DNA of 64,000 nt from Acidovorax radicis N35 (GCF_000204195.1 NZ_AFBG01000019.1:806001-870000); one strand, 5' to 3'; positions 1-8,685 are shown, counted from the stretch's first letter. Notes: generated by a model not told the origin, from the letters alone. Numbers and translations: made by a program.

Positions 1-1372
1 GGTATTCGATCTGCACCATCACCGGGCCCCGGTCGTGCGCCACGGGCTCGGCCAGCAGGGGCTCGGGCCAGTGGTTGGACGGCTGCAGGTCGGCCTCGCC
101 GGTGGGCAGTTTCACGCGGTGAAAGATGAGCGACGCCATCACCAGCCCGGCCGCGCCCATCAGCAGCGTGACCGGCAGGCCGGCCTGCCCCGCGATGAGG
201 CCCCAGCCCAGGCTGCCCGCGGCCATCGCGCCGTTGAAGACCATGAGGTAGATGGCCAGGCCGCGGCCGCGCACCCAGTTGGGCAGCACGGCCTGGGCCA
301 CGCCGTTGAGGGTGGTCAGCGCGATGATCCAGCCCAGGCCCAGCACCAGCATCAGCGCCACGGCGGCCCACTGGGGCGGGGCCACGGTCAGCACGCCCAT
401 GACGGCAGCGGTGAGCAGCGAGGCCAGCAGCACCAGGCCGTCGGTGTCGAGACGTTTGCGCAAACGGGGCAGCAGCACGGCGCCCAGGATGGCGCCCGCG
501 CCCACGGCGCCCAGCATCACACCGTAAAAGCCTGCCGAGCCGCCCAGCATGCGGCGCGCCACCAGCGGCAGCAGCGCCCAGACGGAGCTGGCGAACAGGA
601 AGAACACGGCCGCGCGCAGCAGCACCACATGCAGCTCACGGCTGGCGCGGGCGTAGCGCACGCCGGCGCGGAAGGCGCCGAAGAACTGCTCGTTCAAACC
701 CGACGCCTCGGCCTTCGGGCGCTTCCACCACAGCAGCGCGGCGATCACGAACACATAGCTCAGCACGTCCAGGCCGTAGGCCATGGCCGCGCCGAAGCTG
801 GCCAGCAGCAGGCCGCCCGCCGCAGGGCCGATGGCGCGTGCGATGTTGATGCCCAGCGAGTTGAGCGCCACGGCGCTCTTGAGCTCGCTGCGCGGCACCA
901 GCTCGGGCACGATGGACTGCCAGGTAGGGCCCATGAGCGCAGCGCCGATGCCGCCCACGAAGGTCAGCGCCACCAGCCACTCCACCGTCAGCGTGTGGGT
1001 GTTGGCCAGTATGAGCAGCGTGCCGCTGACGGCCGCGAGCAGCACCTGCACGCCGATGAGGAAACGGCGGCGGTCCAGGATGTCCGACAGCACGCCTGCT
1101 GGGATGGCGAGCAGAAAGACGGGCAGCGTGGCGGCGGTCTGGATCAGCGCGACCGCGGTGGGGCTGGACGAGAGCTCGGTCACCATCCAGGCGCTGGCGA
1201 CGTCGCGCATGAAGCTGCCGATGTTGCCCAGCACGGTGGCGGCCCACAGCACCGCGAAGACGGGAATGGCCAGCGGCGCGAAGCTGCCGGAAGCCACCGG
1301 AACAGCCGATGCCGGCGCCGGCGCTGCAGCAGCGGGGGTGTGGTGGTGATGATCGTGTTGGTTATCCGGCAT
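1..1372 (-). CDS. MFS transporter, EntS/MFS_3-like exporter (partial, 3' end beyond window)
   Basis: This is an inner-membrane major facilitator that probably exports a small molecule. Reading leftward from ATG at 1372, the protein begins with a His-rich, Ala/Pro-rich cytoplasmic leader (MPDNQHDHHHH) and then shows repeated hydrophobic helices. The loop SDILDRRRFLIG after the second helix is the typical MFS D-x-x-x-R-R motif. About 457 codons are visible. The last residues visible at the window edge (PVMVQIEY) follow the final helices and could be the first strand of the soluble C-terminal domain some members carry; that is inference. Its start overlaps the DoxX stop by 11 bp, so it is the last gene seen of the leftward pirin-amidohydrolase operon. 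The substrate cannot be told from sequence. Confidence 0.85.
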   Translation of the reverse strand, partial: MPDNQHDHHHHTPAAAAPAPASAVPVASGSFAPLAIPVFAVLWAATVLGNIGSFMRDVASAWMVTELSSSPTAVALIQTAATLPVFLLAIPAGVLSDILDRRRFLIGVQVLLAAVSGTLLILANTHTLTVEWLVALTFVGGIGAALMGPTWQSIVPELVPRSELKSAVALNSLGINIARAIGPAAGGLLLASFGAAMAYGLDVLSYVFVIAALLWWKRPKAEASGLNEQFFGAFRAGVRYARASRELHVVLLRAAVFFLFASSVWALLPLVARRMLGGSAGFYGVMLGAVGAGAILGAVLLPRLRKRLDTDGLVLLASLLTAAVMGVLTVAPPQWAAVALMLVLGLGWIIALTTLNGVAQAVLPNWVRGRGLAIYLMVFNGAMAAGSLGWGLIAGQAGLPVTLLMGAAGLVMASLIFHRVKLPTGEADLQPSNHWPEPLLAEPVAHDRGPVMVQIEY

Positions 1373-1778
1373 GGTGGCCTCCGAGGTCGTGCCAGGCGAC
1401 GAGCAGCATGCCGCCCACCAGGCCCCAATGTTCAAAGAATGCGTTGGCGCTGCGCTGCCGATCGGCGGGCGGCGCGGCCCAGAAGCGGTCTGCCAGCAAG
1501 GCGGCAAACACGGTGAAGCCCGCCAGGGCCAGCGCCCCCAGCCAGCGGTACCAGCCCGACAGGATGAGCGCCGAAGCCCCGAGCTGCAGCACCAGCGTGG
1601 CAGCAGCGATGGGCGCGGCGGGCGCCAGGCCGAGCGAACGCACCTCGGCCACGGCCCCGGCAAAGTCACGGGCCTTGCCGATGCCGCCCTGCAGGTACGC
1701 GGCGCACAGGCACAGCAGCGCCAGCGTCTGCACCCAGGGCGCGGTGGCGGCGGTTTGCAATGTGTGCTGCACCGTCAC
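1362..1778 (-). CDS. DoxX family membrane protein
   Basis: Small integral membrane protein of about 138 residues with four hydrophobic segments, including LALLCLCAAYLQGGIGKARD near the N-terminus, which resembles the DoxX pattern of a first helix ending in a G-x-x-K motif. I place the start at GTG 1778, because GTGA there overlaps the stop of the upstream amidohydrolase by 4 bp; a TTG at 1811 in the same frame is the alternative. The stop overlaps the MFS start. DoxX proteins are associated with redox-linked membrane complexes, but the role here is unknown; the tight overlaps show it is co-translated with its neighbours. Confidence 0.75.
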   Translation of the reverse strand: MTVQHTLQTAATAPWVQTLALLCLCAAYLQGGIGKARDFAGAVAEVRSLGLAPAAPIAAATLVLQLGASALILSGWYRWLGALALAGFTVFAALLADRFWAAPPADRQRSANAFFEHWGLVGGMLLVAWHDLGGHHAG

Positions 1779-3676
1779 ACCGCCCAGCAGGCGCAGCCGA
1801 GCGCACCCCAAAAGCCCTGCAGGTCAGACACGGGGAGCTTGCTGCTCCAGGCCGTGGCATGGGCGTGGCCGTGCAGGTTGCAGTCGCTGGCACAGCCGCA
1901 GTTCGCCGCCGCATTGCGCAGCACGGCCTGCAGGGGCGCGCCGTCCGGCCCTCCCGGGGCGCCCCAGGCGCCGTAGCCGCCGAAGGTGCGCACGGGCGAC
2001 CAGTCGGGCATGGCGGGCGGCGGGGCCGCGTCGTCGAAGCGCGCAAAGTCGCCCACGCCATAGACCACCTTGCCGCCCACCACGGTGAGCAGGGCGGTGG
2101 TGTCGGCGATGTCGGACTCGGGGCAGGCGAAGAAGTCGCGGTCGGGCACGACGAGGTCGGCCAGCTGGCCCGCCTCGATGCGGCCCTTCTTGCCCTGCTC
2201 GTTGCTGAACCAGGTGACGTTCTCGGTCCACATGCGCAGGGCCTGGTCGCGGGTGAGGCAGTTGCGCTGCGGCGTGAGCTGCAGGCCACCCACCGTCTTG
2301 CCGGTGACGAGCCAGGACAGCGACACCCAGGGGTTGTAGCTGGCGACGCGGGTGGCGTCGGTGCCGGCGGACACGTTGACGCCTTTCTCCAGCATGCGCT
2401 TGACCGGGGGCGTGGCCTCGGCCGCCGCAGCGCCGTAGCGCTCCACGAAGTATTCACCCTGGTAGGCCATGCGGTGCTGCACGGCCACCCCGCCGCCCAG
2501 GGCGGCGATGCGGTCGATGGACTTTTCCGAGATGGTTTCGGCGTGGTCGAAGAACCAGTTCAGGCCGGCCAGCGGCGTGTCCTGGTTGACCTTTTCAAAC
2601 ACGTTGAGCGCGCTCTCGATGGTCTCGTCGTAGGTGGCGTGCATGCGCCAGGGCCAGCGGTTCTGCGCCAGGATGCGCACCACCTCTTCCAGCTCGCCTT
2701 CCATGCCGGGCGCGAGCTCGGGCTGGGGCTGGCGGAAGTCCTCGAAGTCGGCGGCGGAGAACACCAGCATCTCGCCCGCGCCGTTGTGGCGAAAGTAGTC
2801 CGTACCCTGCTTGTACTGCGAGGTGGCCGTCCAGTTCAGGAAGTCTTCCTTCTCGTGCTGCGGCTTTTGCGTGAACAGGTTGTAGGCCAGGCGGATGGTG
2901 AGCTGGTCGGCATCGGCCAGCTCCTGGATCACGTCGTAGTCATCCGGATAGTTCTGCATGCCGCCGCCCGCGTCGATGGCGCCGGTCACGCCCAGGCGGT
3001 TGAGTTCGCGCATGAAGTGGCGCGTGGAGTTGACCTGGTAGTCGTGCGGCAGCTTGGGGCCCTTGGCCAGCGTGGCATACAGGATGGCCGCATTGGGCTT
3101 GGCCAGCAGCAGGCCCGTGGGGTTGCCCGCGCTGTCGCGCACGATCTCGCCGCCGGGCGGCGCGGGCGTGTCCTTGCCGTAGCCCACGGCGCGCAGCGCG
3201 GCGCCGTTGAGCAGCGCGCGGTCGTACAAATGCAGGATGAACACGGGCGTGTCCGGCGCCACGGCGTTCAGCTCGGCCAGCGTGGGCAGGCGCTTTTCCG
3301 CAAACTGGTGCTCGGTGAAGCCGCCCACCACGCGCACCCACTGCGGCGCGGGCGTCACCGCCACCTGGGCTTTGAGCATGGCCATGGCGTCGGCCAGGCT
3401 GCGCACCCCGTCCCACCGCAGCTCCATGTTGAAGTTGAGGCCGCCGCGGATGATGTGCAGGTGGTTGTCGATGAGCCCCGGCAGCACGCTGCGCCCGCCC
3501 AGGTCGATGACCCGCGTACCCGCACCGGCCAGCGCCATCACTTCGCGGTCGTCACCTACCTTGGTAAAGCGCCCTTGCGCAATGGCGACCGCACTGGCCG
3601 TGGGGTTGGCGCGGTCCAGCGTGGTGAAGCGCCCGTTGCGCAGGATGAGGCCGGGAGTGGTGGCAGGTTGTGTCAT
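1775..3676 (-). CDS. Amidohydrolase family protein (YtcJ-like, amidohydrolase_3)
   Basis: Metal-dependent amidohydrolase of about 633 residues. Visible hallmarks are the N-terminal beta-sandwich entry (LILRNGRFTTLD), the first metal-site strand GLIDNHLHIIRGG near residue 70, DHAET in the middle, the AGTDAT strand about residue 450, and the C-terminal return to the beta-sandwich (IEAGQLADLVVPDRDFF). ATG 3676 is chosen because the family fold begins directly after it, although the frame is open further upstream. The last 50 residues form an unusual Cys/His-rich tail (NCGCASDCNLHGHAHA, and GCAC close to the stop). The substrate is unknown. It lies between the isochorismatase-like gene and DoxX in one leftward operon, so it probably acts on the same compound as its neighbours. 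Confidence 0.88.
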   Translation of the reverse strand: MTQPATTPGLILRNGRFTTLDRANPTASAVAIAQGRFTKVGDDREVMALAGAGTRVIDLGGRSVLPGLIDNHLHIIRGGLNFNMELRWDGVRSLADAMAMLKAQVAVTPAPQWVRVVGGFTEHQFAEKRLPTLAELNAVAPDTPVFILHLYDRALLNGAALRAVGYGKDTPAPPGGEIVRDSAGNPTGLLLAKPNAAILYATLAKGPKLPHDYQVNSTRHFMRELNRLGVTGAIDAGGGMQNYPDDYDVIQELADADQLTIRLAYNLFTQKPQHEKEDFLNWTATSQYKQGTDYFRHNGAGEMLVFSAADFEDFRQPQPELAPGMEGELEEVVRILAQNRWPWRMHATYDETIESALNVFEKVNQDTPLAGLNWFFDHAETISEKSIDRIAALGGGVAVQHRMAYQGEYFVERYGAAAAEATPPVKRMLEKGVNVSAGTDATRVASYNPWVSLSWLVTGKTVGGLQLTPQRNCLTRDQALRMWTENVTWFSNEQGKKGRIEAGQLADLVVPDRDFFACPESDIADTTALLTVVGGKVVYGVGDFARFDDAAPPPAMPDWSPVRTFGGYGAWGAPGGPDGAPLQAVLRNAAANCGCASDCNLHGHAHATAWSSKLPVSDLQGFWGALGCACWAV

Positions 3677-3768
3677 GGTCTTCGGACTTCGAAATTTCAG
3701 CAATGGCAGAACGCAAAGAGTGCACCAGATTTCGTAGCGAGCGGGCCGAGGTCGCACCGAGGACCGCA

Positions 3769-3786
3769 GCCGTACTTGCGTACGGC
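3769..3786. repeat. Short palindromic hairpin with flanking direct repeats
   Basis: GCCGTAC-TTGC-GTACGGC forms a perfect 7-bp stem with a 4-nt loop. It is flanked on both sides by the direct repeat GAGGACCGCAG (3759-3769 and 3787-3797). It lies in the 162-bp gap between the isochorismatase-like and amidohydrolase genes. There is no T-run on either side, so it is more likely a dispersed repeat or mRNA-processing hairpin than a Rho-independent terminator. Confidence 0.5.
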
Positions 3787-3838
3787 GAGGACCGCAGGTG
3801 TGAGATCGGCCAGCGCAGTAGAAAGATGGTGTGCTCTT

Positions 3839-4531
3839 TTAGCCCTCATGGGCGTTGAACATGGTTTTGGCGTAGGTGATGCCCAGGCCATAGCCGCCGC
3901 CGAACTTCTTGGCGATGCCCGTCGTCATGTCGTACGTCTCGCCCCGCGCCCAGTCGCGCTGCAGCTCCAGCAGGTACTGCAGGGCCGTGATGGGGCGCGC
4001 GCCGGCCTGCACCATGCGCTCCATGGCGCGGTTGTGGGCTTCGGCCGAGATGTCGCCGCTGGCGTCGGCGATCACATACACCTCGAAGCCCTGGTCCAGC
4101 GCCGACAGCGCCGGGCCCACGATGCACACGCTGGTCCACAGGCCGGCCAGCACGATGCGCGGTTTGCCGATGGCGTTGACCCGGGCGATCACGGCCTCGT
4201 CCTCCCAGGTGTTCATGGAGGTGCGGTCCAGCAGCGCCTGGCCGGGAAACGGCGCGGTCACTTCCTCGAACATGGGGCCGCTGAAGCTCTTTTCGGCCAC
4301 GGTGGTGAGGATGGTGTCCACGCCAAACCCTGCAGCCGCGCTGGCCACCAGGCCGGCGTTGGAGCGCAGCGTGATCGCGTCGATGGAGTGCGTGGCAAAG
4401 GCCATCTGCGACTGGAAGTCGATCATGACCAGGGTGTGGTCGTCGGCGTTCAGCAGCGTGGCGCCGGGCTTGGCGTAGGCGACGGGACGGGCGGCGGTGG
4501 TGCTGGCAGTCGTGGTGCTGGCGTGGGTCAT
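3839..4531 (-). CDS. Isochorismatase-like cysteine hydrolase (YcaC-type)
   Basis: Cytoplasmic alpha/beta hydrolase of 230 residues in the isochorismatase superfamily. The strand LVMIDFQ places the catalytic Asp at residue 38, and GLWTSVCIVGPAL places the nucleophilic Cys at residue 136. The spacing and motifs such as NTWEDE and LQRDWARG follow the YcaC subgroup rather than true isochorismatases, so the reaction is uncertain. ATG 4531 has a good ribosome site (GGGAG, 7 nt upstream). It sits second in the leftward operon behind the pirin gene; a 162-bp spacer with a hairpin separates it from the amidohydrolase. Confidence 0.85.
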   Translation of the reverse strand: MTHASTTTASTTAARPVAYAKPGATLLNADDHTLVMIDFQSQMAFATHSIDAITLRSNAGLVASAAAGFGVDTILTTVAEKSFSGPMFEEVTAPFPGQALLDRTSMNTWEDEAVIARVNAIGKPRIVLAGLWTSVCIVGPALSALDQGFEVYVIADASGDISAEAHNRAMERMVQAGARPITALQYLLELQRDWARGETYDMTTGIAKKFGGGYGLGITYAKTMFNAHEG

Positions 4532-4666
4532 GGTGAGCTCCCTGGAAATTGAAGATGAAGTAGGTGAAGAAGAACAAACAAAAACGAGTCAAGGCAATGC
4601 GGCGGGCCGGGGTGCAGGGGATGGGCGGCATCGCCCACCCACCCGCGCCTCAGGGCGCCCATTCGC

Positions 4667-5395
4667 TCAGTGCGGCATCGTGGGCAGTTCGTTCGGCCGC
4701 AGGTCGAACACCAGCACCTCGGCGCCTTCGCCGTGGGCAAAGCGCAGGGCCCCGGCGTCGCGGATGCGGGCGCCGTCGCCTTCGGACAGCCGCTCGCCGT
4801 TCACCTCCAGGCTGCCGCGGGCCACGTGCACATACACGTTGCGGCCCGGGCCCACGTCCAGATCGGCCGCTTCTTCGCTGCCGTCGAACAAGCCGGCATA
4901 GACCCGGGCGTCCTGGTGCACGGCCAGCGATCCGTCAGCCCCTTCGGGCGAAATGATCTGGCGCAGACGGCCGCGCTTGTCGGCCTCGCTGAAGTGCACC
5001 TGCTGGTAGCGGGGTGCGGCGCCACGGGCACCGGGCACGATCCAGATCTGCAGGAAGTGCACGGGCTCTTCGCCCGAGTGGTTGAACTCGCTGTGGCGCA
5101 CGCCGGTGCCGGCGCTCATCATCTGCACGTCGCCGGGGCGGATGACCGAGCCGGTGCCCATGGAGTCCTTGTGCTCCAGCGCGCCTTCCAGCACGTACGA
5201 GAAGATTTCCATGTCGCGGTGCGGGTGGGTGCCGAAGCCCTTGCCCGGGGCCACGCGGTCGTCGTTGATGACCAGCAGGTCGGAAAAGCCTTGCTGGTTG
5301 GCGTCGTGGTAGTGGCCGAACGAGAAGGTGTGGCGCGAATGGAGCCAGCCGTGGTTGGCGTTGCCGCGGTGTTGGGCTTTGCGGATATCGAGCAT
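4667..5395 (-). CDS. Pirin family protein (YhaK / quercetin 2,3-dioxygenase-like)
   Basis: Bicupin of 242 residues. The four metal ligands expected for the active YhaK/pirin cupin are visible: His57 and His59 in GTHPHRDME, and His101 and Glu103 in GVRHSEF. Length and motif order match bacterial pirins, some of which show quercetinase activity in vitro. ATG 5395 follows a strong ribosome site (AAAGGAAG). It is the first gene of the leftward operon and diverges from the LysR gene across a 185-bp interval that contains two overlapping palindromes, so its expression is probably controlled by that regulator. The physiological substrate is unknown. Confidence 0.9.
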   Translation of the reverse strand: MLDIRKAQHRGNANHGWLHSRHTFSFGHYHDANQQGFSDLLVINDDRVAPGKGFGTHPHRDMEIFSYVLEGALEHKDSMGTGSVIRPGDVQMMSAGTGVRHSEFNHSGEEPVHFLQIWIVPGARGAAPRYQQVHFSEADKRGRLRQIISPEGADGSLAVHQDARVYAGLFDGSEEAADLDVGPGRNVYVHVARGSLEVNGERLSEGDGARIRDAGALRFAHGEGAEVLVFDLRPNELPTMPH

Positions 5396-5538
5396 GGTGT
5401 CTTCCTTTCAATGTCTGTCGATGAATTTCACACTGGGCGTCCGGTTTGAAATCTTCCGGATTTCATTGGGCTTCAGTGCTGCGATGGATGAAGTATCCGG
5501 CGCATGGCAGGGCATCAGGTTGAAAGGTTTGGCGTTCA

Positions 5539-5566
5539 ATCATCGATAATTTCGATGATCGAAATT
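5539..5566. promoter_or_regulatory. Two overlapping perfect palindromes, probable LysR operator
   Basis: ATCATCGA-TAATT-TCGATGAT (5539-5559) and AATTTCGA-TGA-TCGAAATT (5548-5566) are perfect inverted repeats with 8-bp arms, sharing an arm and centred 8 bp apart. They lie 15 bp upstream of the LysR start codon and about 145 bp upstream of the divergent pirin gene. LysR-type regulators often bind dyads in the divergent interval and repress their own gene, so this is the best operator candidate; that assignment is inference. Confidence 0.6.
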
Positions 5567-5580
5567 CCGCTCCTTTTGCC

Positions 5581-6483
5581 ATGCTGAAACTCTCCCTCGA
5601 AGCCATCGAACTGGTGGATGCGATTGCCCGCTATGGCTCGTTCGCGGGCGCCTCGGAGCGGCTGCACAAGGTGCCGTCCACCATCTCCTATGCCGTGGGC
5701 AAGCTTGAGGAGCAACTGGGCCTGGCCCTGTTCACCCGCAACGGCCCGCGCGTGACGCTCACGCCCGCGGGGCACGAGCTGCTCAAGGAGGGCCGCTGGC
5801 TGCTGGCCTCGGCCCGGCAGCTCGAATCGCGCCTGCGGCAGATCGCCACGGGGTTCGAGTCCGAGCTGCGGCTGGTGCACGACTCGCTGATACCCACCAG
5901 TGCGTTCAATGACGACATCGCGGCCTTTGAAGGCCTGAACTGCGGCACGCGCCTGCGCATCGGCTGCGAGGCACTGACGGGCACCTGGGAGGCGCTGCGC
6001 GACGGGCGCGCCGACATCATCGTGGCGGCGGGCGAAGGCCCCGCTGGCGGCGGCTACAAGGCCGTGGCGGTGGGCAGCCTGGACTTCGTGTTCTGCGTGA
6101 CCGCGTCGCACCCGCTGGCGCGCCTGGGCCGGCCGCTCACGCGCAGCGACCTGCTGGAGCACACGGCCGTGGTGGTGGGTGACGGAGCGCGCACCCTGTC
6201 GGACCGCACGGTGGGCCTGCTGTCGGGCCAGCGGCGCATCACCGTGCCGTCGATGCAGGCCAAGATCGCCTGCCAGGCCGCCGGGCTGGGCCACGGCTTC
6301 GTGCCGCGCGCCTGCGTGCGGGTGGAGCTGGAAAACGGCATCCTGGTGGAGGTGCCGGTGGAGGAGCCCCGCGCTGATGAGACCTTCTGGCTGGCCTGGA
6401 AGCCCGAGCACCGGGGCGAGGCGCTCAAGTGGTGGTGCGAGCGGCTGGCACGGCCGCTGCTGCCGGGAATCTTGCCTTACTAG
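5581..6483 (+). CDS. LysR family transcriptional regulator
   Basis: Regulator of 300 residues. The N-terminal winged helix-turn-helix (about residues 4-62) has the LysR signature GSFAGASERLHKVPSTISYAV followed by LEEQLGLALFTRNGPRVTLTPAG. The rest is the periplasmic-binding-like effector domain (about 90-295). There is no clear ribosome site before ATG 5581, but the HTH requires this start. It is divergent from the pirin operon, and its own promoter region contains two overlapping palindromes, so it probably controls both itself and that operon. The effector is unknown. Confidence 0.92.
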   Translation: MLKLSLEAIELVDAIARYGSFAGASERLHKVPSTISYAVGKLEEQLGLALFTRNGPRVTLTPAGHELLKEGRWLLASARQLESRLRQIATGFESELRLVHDSLIPTSAFNDDIAAFEGLNCGTRLRIGCEALTGTWEALRDGRADIIVAAGEGPAGGGYKAVAVGSLDFVFCVTASHPLARLGRPLTRSDLLEHTAVVVGDGARTLSDRTVGLLSGQRRITVPSMQAKIACQAAGLGHGFVPRACVRVELENGILVEVPVEEPRADETFWLAWKPEHRGEALKWWCERLARPLLPGILPY

Positions 6484-6510
6484 AGGACTCGGCGGAAGCC
6501 GACACTACAC

Positions 6511-6561
6511 TTTTGATAGCATTTTGCGCTTGCCAGACAAGCGGCAGGCAGCTTTTTTATC
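6511..6561. repeat. Comamonadaceae-type palindromic repeat, copy 1 (terminator-like)
   Basis: CGCTTG-CCAGA-CAAGCG (6527-6543) with AT-rich arms (TTTTGATAG before, GCTTTTTTATC after). On the + strand the hairpin is followed by six T residues, so it could terminate the LysR transcript. It sits between the convergent LysR and alpha/beta hydrolase genes. The same architecture occurs at seven other places in the window. Confidence 0.8.
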
Positions 6562-6575
6562 TTAAAAGATCAGAC

Positions 6576-7646
6576 TCAGCGCCATTGCTGCGCGAAGAAC
6601 TGCACCACCTGCGCCTCCAGCACCGTGTGGTAGGCCACGCGGTCAAAGCCCGCGGGGTTGGCGGCGGCGTCGCCTGCGTCGGACGGCAGGCTCTGGCTGG
6701 GCTGGGCCATGAAGGCGAAGTGGCCGGCGCCCGGCACGGTGGCCGCCTGCGCCGTGGCCAGATTGGCGGCCACCAGCCCGCCGTGGTACTTGCCCGTGAG
6801 CACGGCGTCCTGCTCTGCCACGCGCAGCAGCACCGGCACGGTCACGACGTTGAGGCTCTCGGGGGTGAACACCACGGCCATGGGCGCGAGGGCCACGACG
6901 GCGCGGATGCGCGGGTCGGGCACGGAGACCAGGGCGCCATCCGGCACCAGGTTGGCGGGTGTTGCAGTGTTGGCAGCGGCCGGCTGCAGCGCCTTGGGGC
7001 CCTGGGCCAGGCCGCAGAAGCCGGGGTCGTCCTGCACGCTGCGGCAGTGCTGGGCGGCGCGGGCGGGCTCGGCCTGGGCGCCGGCCAGGGCCAGCACGGT
7101 GTAGCCGCCGGCCGAATGGCCCAGTGCGCCGATGCGGCCGGCCGGAATGCGGGGGCCCCACTCGGGGCTGGCCAGCAGCGCGTCGAGCACGCGGCTCACC
7201 TGGCGGGGGCGCTCGCCGAAGTAGCGGCTCGAGGTGATCATGGAGCGGTCCTGCCAGTTGTCACCCGGGTGGCGCACGGCGGCCACCAGGTAGCCCTCCG
7301 CCGCCAGGCGCGTGGCCAGGTTGTGGTGGGCGAGTTCATTGCCGCCCGTGCCGTGCGACACCAGGATCAGCCCCTTGAGCGGCTCGGCAGACACCGGTGC
7401 GCCCAGGCCGACCACCGGGCGCCAGGGGCCCAGCTGCACCACGCCCGCGCTGCGCACGGTGGGGTAGAACAGCGCGACGTTGATCGGCTCGTCGCCTGGC
7501 ACGACCAGGGTGCGCAGGCCGGCGTGCTGGGCCGATGCGGGGCCTGCCAATGCGGCCAGCGCCACGAACGCGGTGGCCGCCACGGGCCGGACGTGCCGCG
7601 CTGCCCACCGCAGGGCGAGGGAAAGAAGAGTAAGGAGGAGGATCAC
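6576..7646 (-). CDS. Alpha/beta hydrolase, exported (dienelactone hydrolase-like)
   Basis: Protein of 356 residues with an N-terminal hydrophobic signal sequence ending near ALAGPASAQ (about residue 40), so it is probably periplasmic. The nucleophile elbow GALGHSAGGYT gives a catalytic Ser, an upstream LILVSHGTGG strand supplies the oxyanion region, and the late PGAGHFAF segment carries the likely catalytic His. This pattern fits the platelet-activating-factor acetylhydrolase / dienelactone hydrolase group of esterases. It is convergent with the LysR gene and separated from the next leftward gene by about 260 bp with no recognised signal, so it may be monocistronic. The substrate is unknown. 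Confidence 0.85.
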   Translation of the reverse strand: MILLLTLLSLALRWAARHVRPVAATAFVALAALAGPASAQHAGLRTLVVPGDEPINVALFYPTVRSAGVVQLGPWRPVVGLGAPVSAEPLKGLILVSHGTGGNELAHHNLATRLAAEGYLVAAVRHPGDNWQDRSMITSSRYFGERPRQVSRVLDALLASPEWGPRIPAGRIGALGHSAGGYTVLALAGAQAEPARAAQHCRSVQDDPGFCGLAQGPKALQPAAANTATPANLVPDGALVSVPDPRIRAVVALAPMAVVFTPESLNVVTVPVLLRVAEQDAVLTGKYHGGLVAANLATAQAATVPGAGHFAFMAQPSQSLPSDAGDAAANPAGFDRVAYHTVLEAQVVQFFAQQWR

Positions 7647-7905
7647 GGTGCGCCTTTCGTCTTGGAGTGCCAGGGGCCGCGAACGTGGAGTGACGGTCGG
7701 TGCGGCATGGCGGCACTGTAGGCACCGCGGGCCGGCAGGGACAGCGGCATGCGACGAAATGCAAGGGCGTGGCGTGAAACGGCAGGCGACGGGCGCGAGC
7801 CGTTCGCTGACGAGCGCTAGGTTGACGGGTTGTTGCCCGTCTGGTGGTTAGGAGGCCGGGCGGCCAGCTCGCTGTCGCGCGCCAGGCCAGCCCGGCCCGT
7901 GGGCG

Positions 7906-8586
7906 TCAACCCAGCGCTTTGAGCAGCGCCTGCGCCGCCGGCTCGGACGACGCCGGGTTCTGCCCGGTGATGAGCAGCCCGTCGGTGACCACGTGCGGCT
8001 GCCAGTCGGCCTGCTTGGTGTACAGGCCGCCGTGCGACATGAGCATGTTCTCCACCAGGAAGGGCACGACGTCCGTCAGGCCCGCAGCGGCCTCCTCGCC
8101 ATTGGTGAAGCCCGTCACGTTCTTGCCGCGCACCAGGGGCGTGCCATCTGCCGCCTTGACGCCGCGCAGCACGCCGGGCGCGTGGCACACGGCCGCCAGG
8201 GGCTTGCCAGCGGCCAGGGTGGCCTCGATGAGGGCGATGGACAGCGTGTCGTACGCCAGGTCCCACAGCGGGCCGTGGCCGCCGGGGTAGAACACGGCGT
8301 CGAACTGGGCCGCGTTCACTTCGGACAGCTTCAGGGTGCTGGCCAGGTGCGCCTGGGCGGCGGGATCGCCCTTGAAGCGGCGCGTGGCATCGGTCTGCGC
8401 ATCGGGCGCATCGCTCTTGGGGTCCAGCGGGGGCTGGCCGCCCTGGGGCGATGCCAGGGTCACCTCGGCCCCCGCATCCTTGAACACGTAGTACGGGGCG
8501 GCAAACTCTTCGAGCCAGAAGCCGGTTTTCTTGCCGGTGTCGCCCAACTCGCTGTGGGACGTGAGAACCATGAGGATGTGGGCCAT
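7906..8586 (-). CDS. DJ-1/PfpI family protein (class I glutamine amidotransferase-like)
   Basis: Protein of 226 residues. The nucleophile elbow AAVCHAPGVL places the reactive Cys at residue 134, followed by the usual His. The opening ILMVLTSHSELGDTGKKTGFWLEE resembles Hsp31/YajL-type members that act as glyoxalase III or protein/nucleotide deglycase, so detoxification of reactive carbonyls is plausible. ATG 8586 has a good ribosome site (AAAGGGA). It follows the iron-type alcohol dehydrogenase on the same strand after 99 bp; both could handle aldehydes, which supports joint transcription. This functional link is inference. Confidence 0.87.
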   Translation of the reverse strand: MAHILMVLTSHSELGDTGKKTGFWLEEFAAPYYVFKDAGAEVTLASPQGGQPPLDPKSDAPDAQTDATRRFKGDPAAQAHLASTLKLSEVNAAQFDAVFYPGGHGPLWDLAYDTLSIALIEATLAAGKPLAAVCHAPGVLRGVKAADGTPLVRGKNVTGFTNGEEAAAGLTDVVPFLVENMLMSHGGLYTKQADWQPHVVTDGLLITGQNPASSEPAAQALLKALG

Positions 8587-8685
8587 AGCGATCCCTTTCT
8601 GGGGGTGAGGTAAAACGTAAAGCCGCCCACCGTACCCGCAATCCGCGCAAATGCGTCCTGGTGCGGCGCAGGTTGCGGCGTTGGC

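Noticed and set aside
1760-4552. Long + strand open frame opposite the amidohydrolase and isochorismatase-like genes
   Set aside because: It is a shadow: the opposite strand encodes clear enzyme families, and this product is a His/Arg/Gly-rich string with no pattern, a common effect of high GC at third positions.
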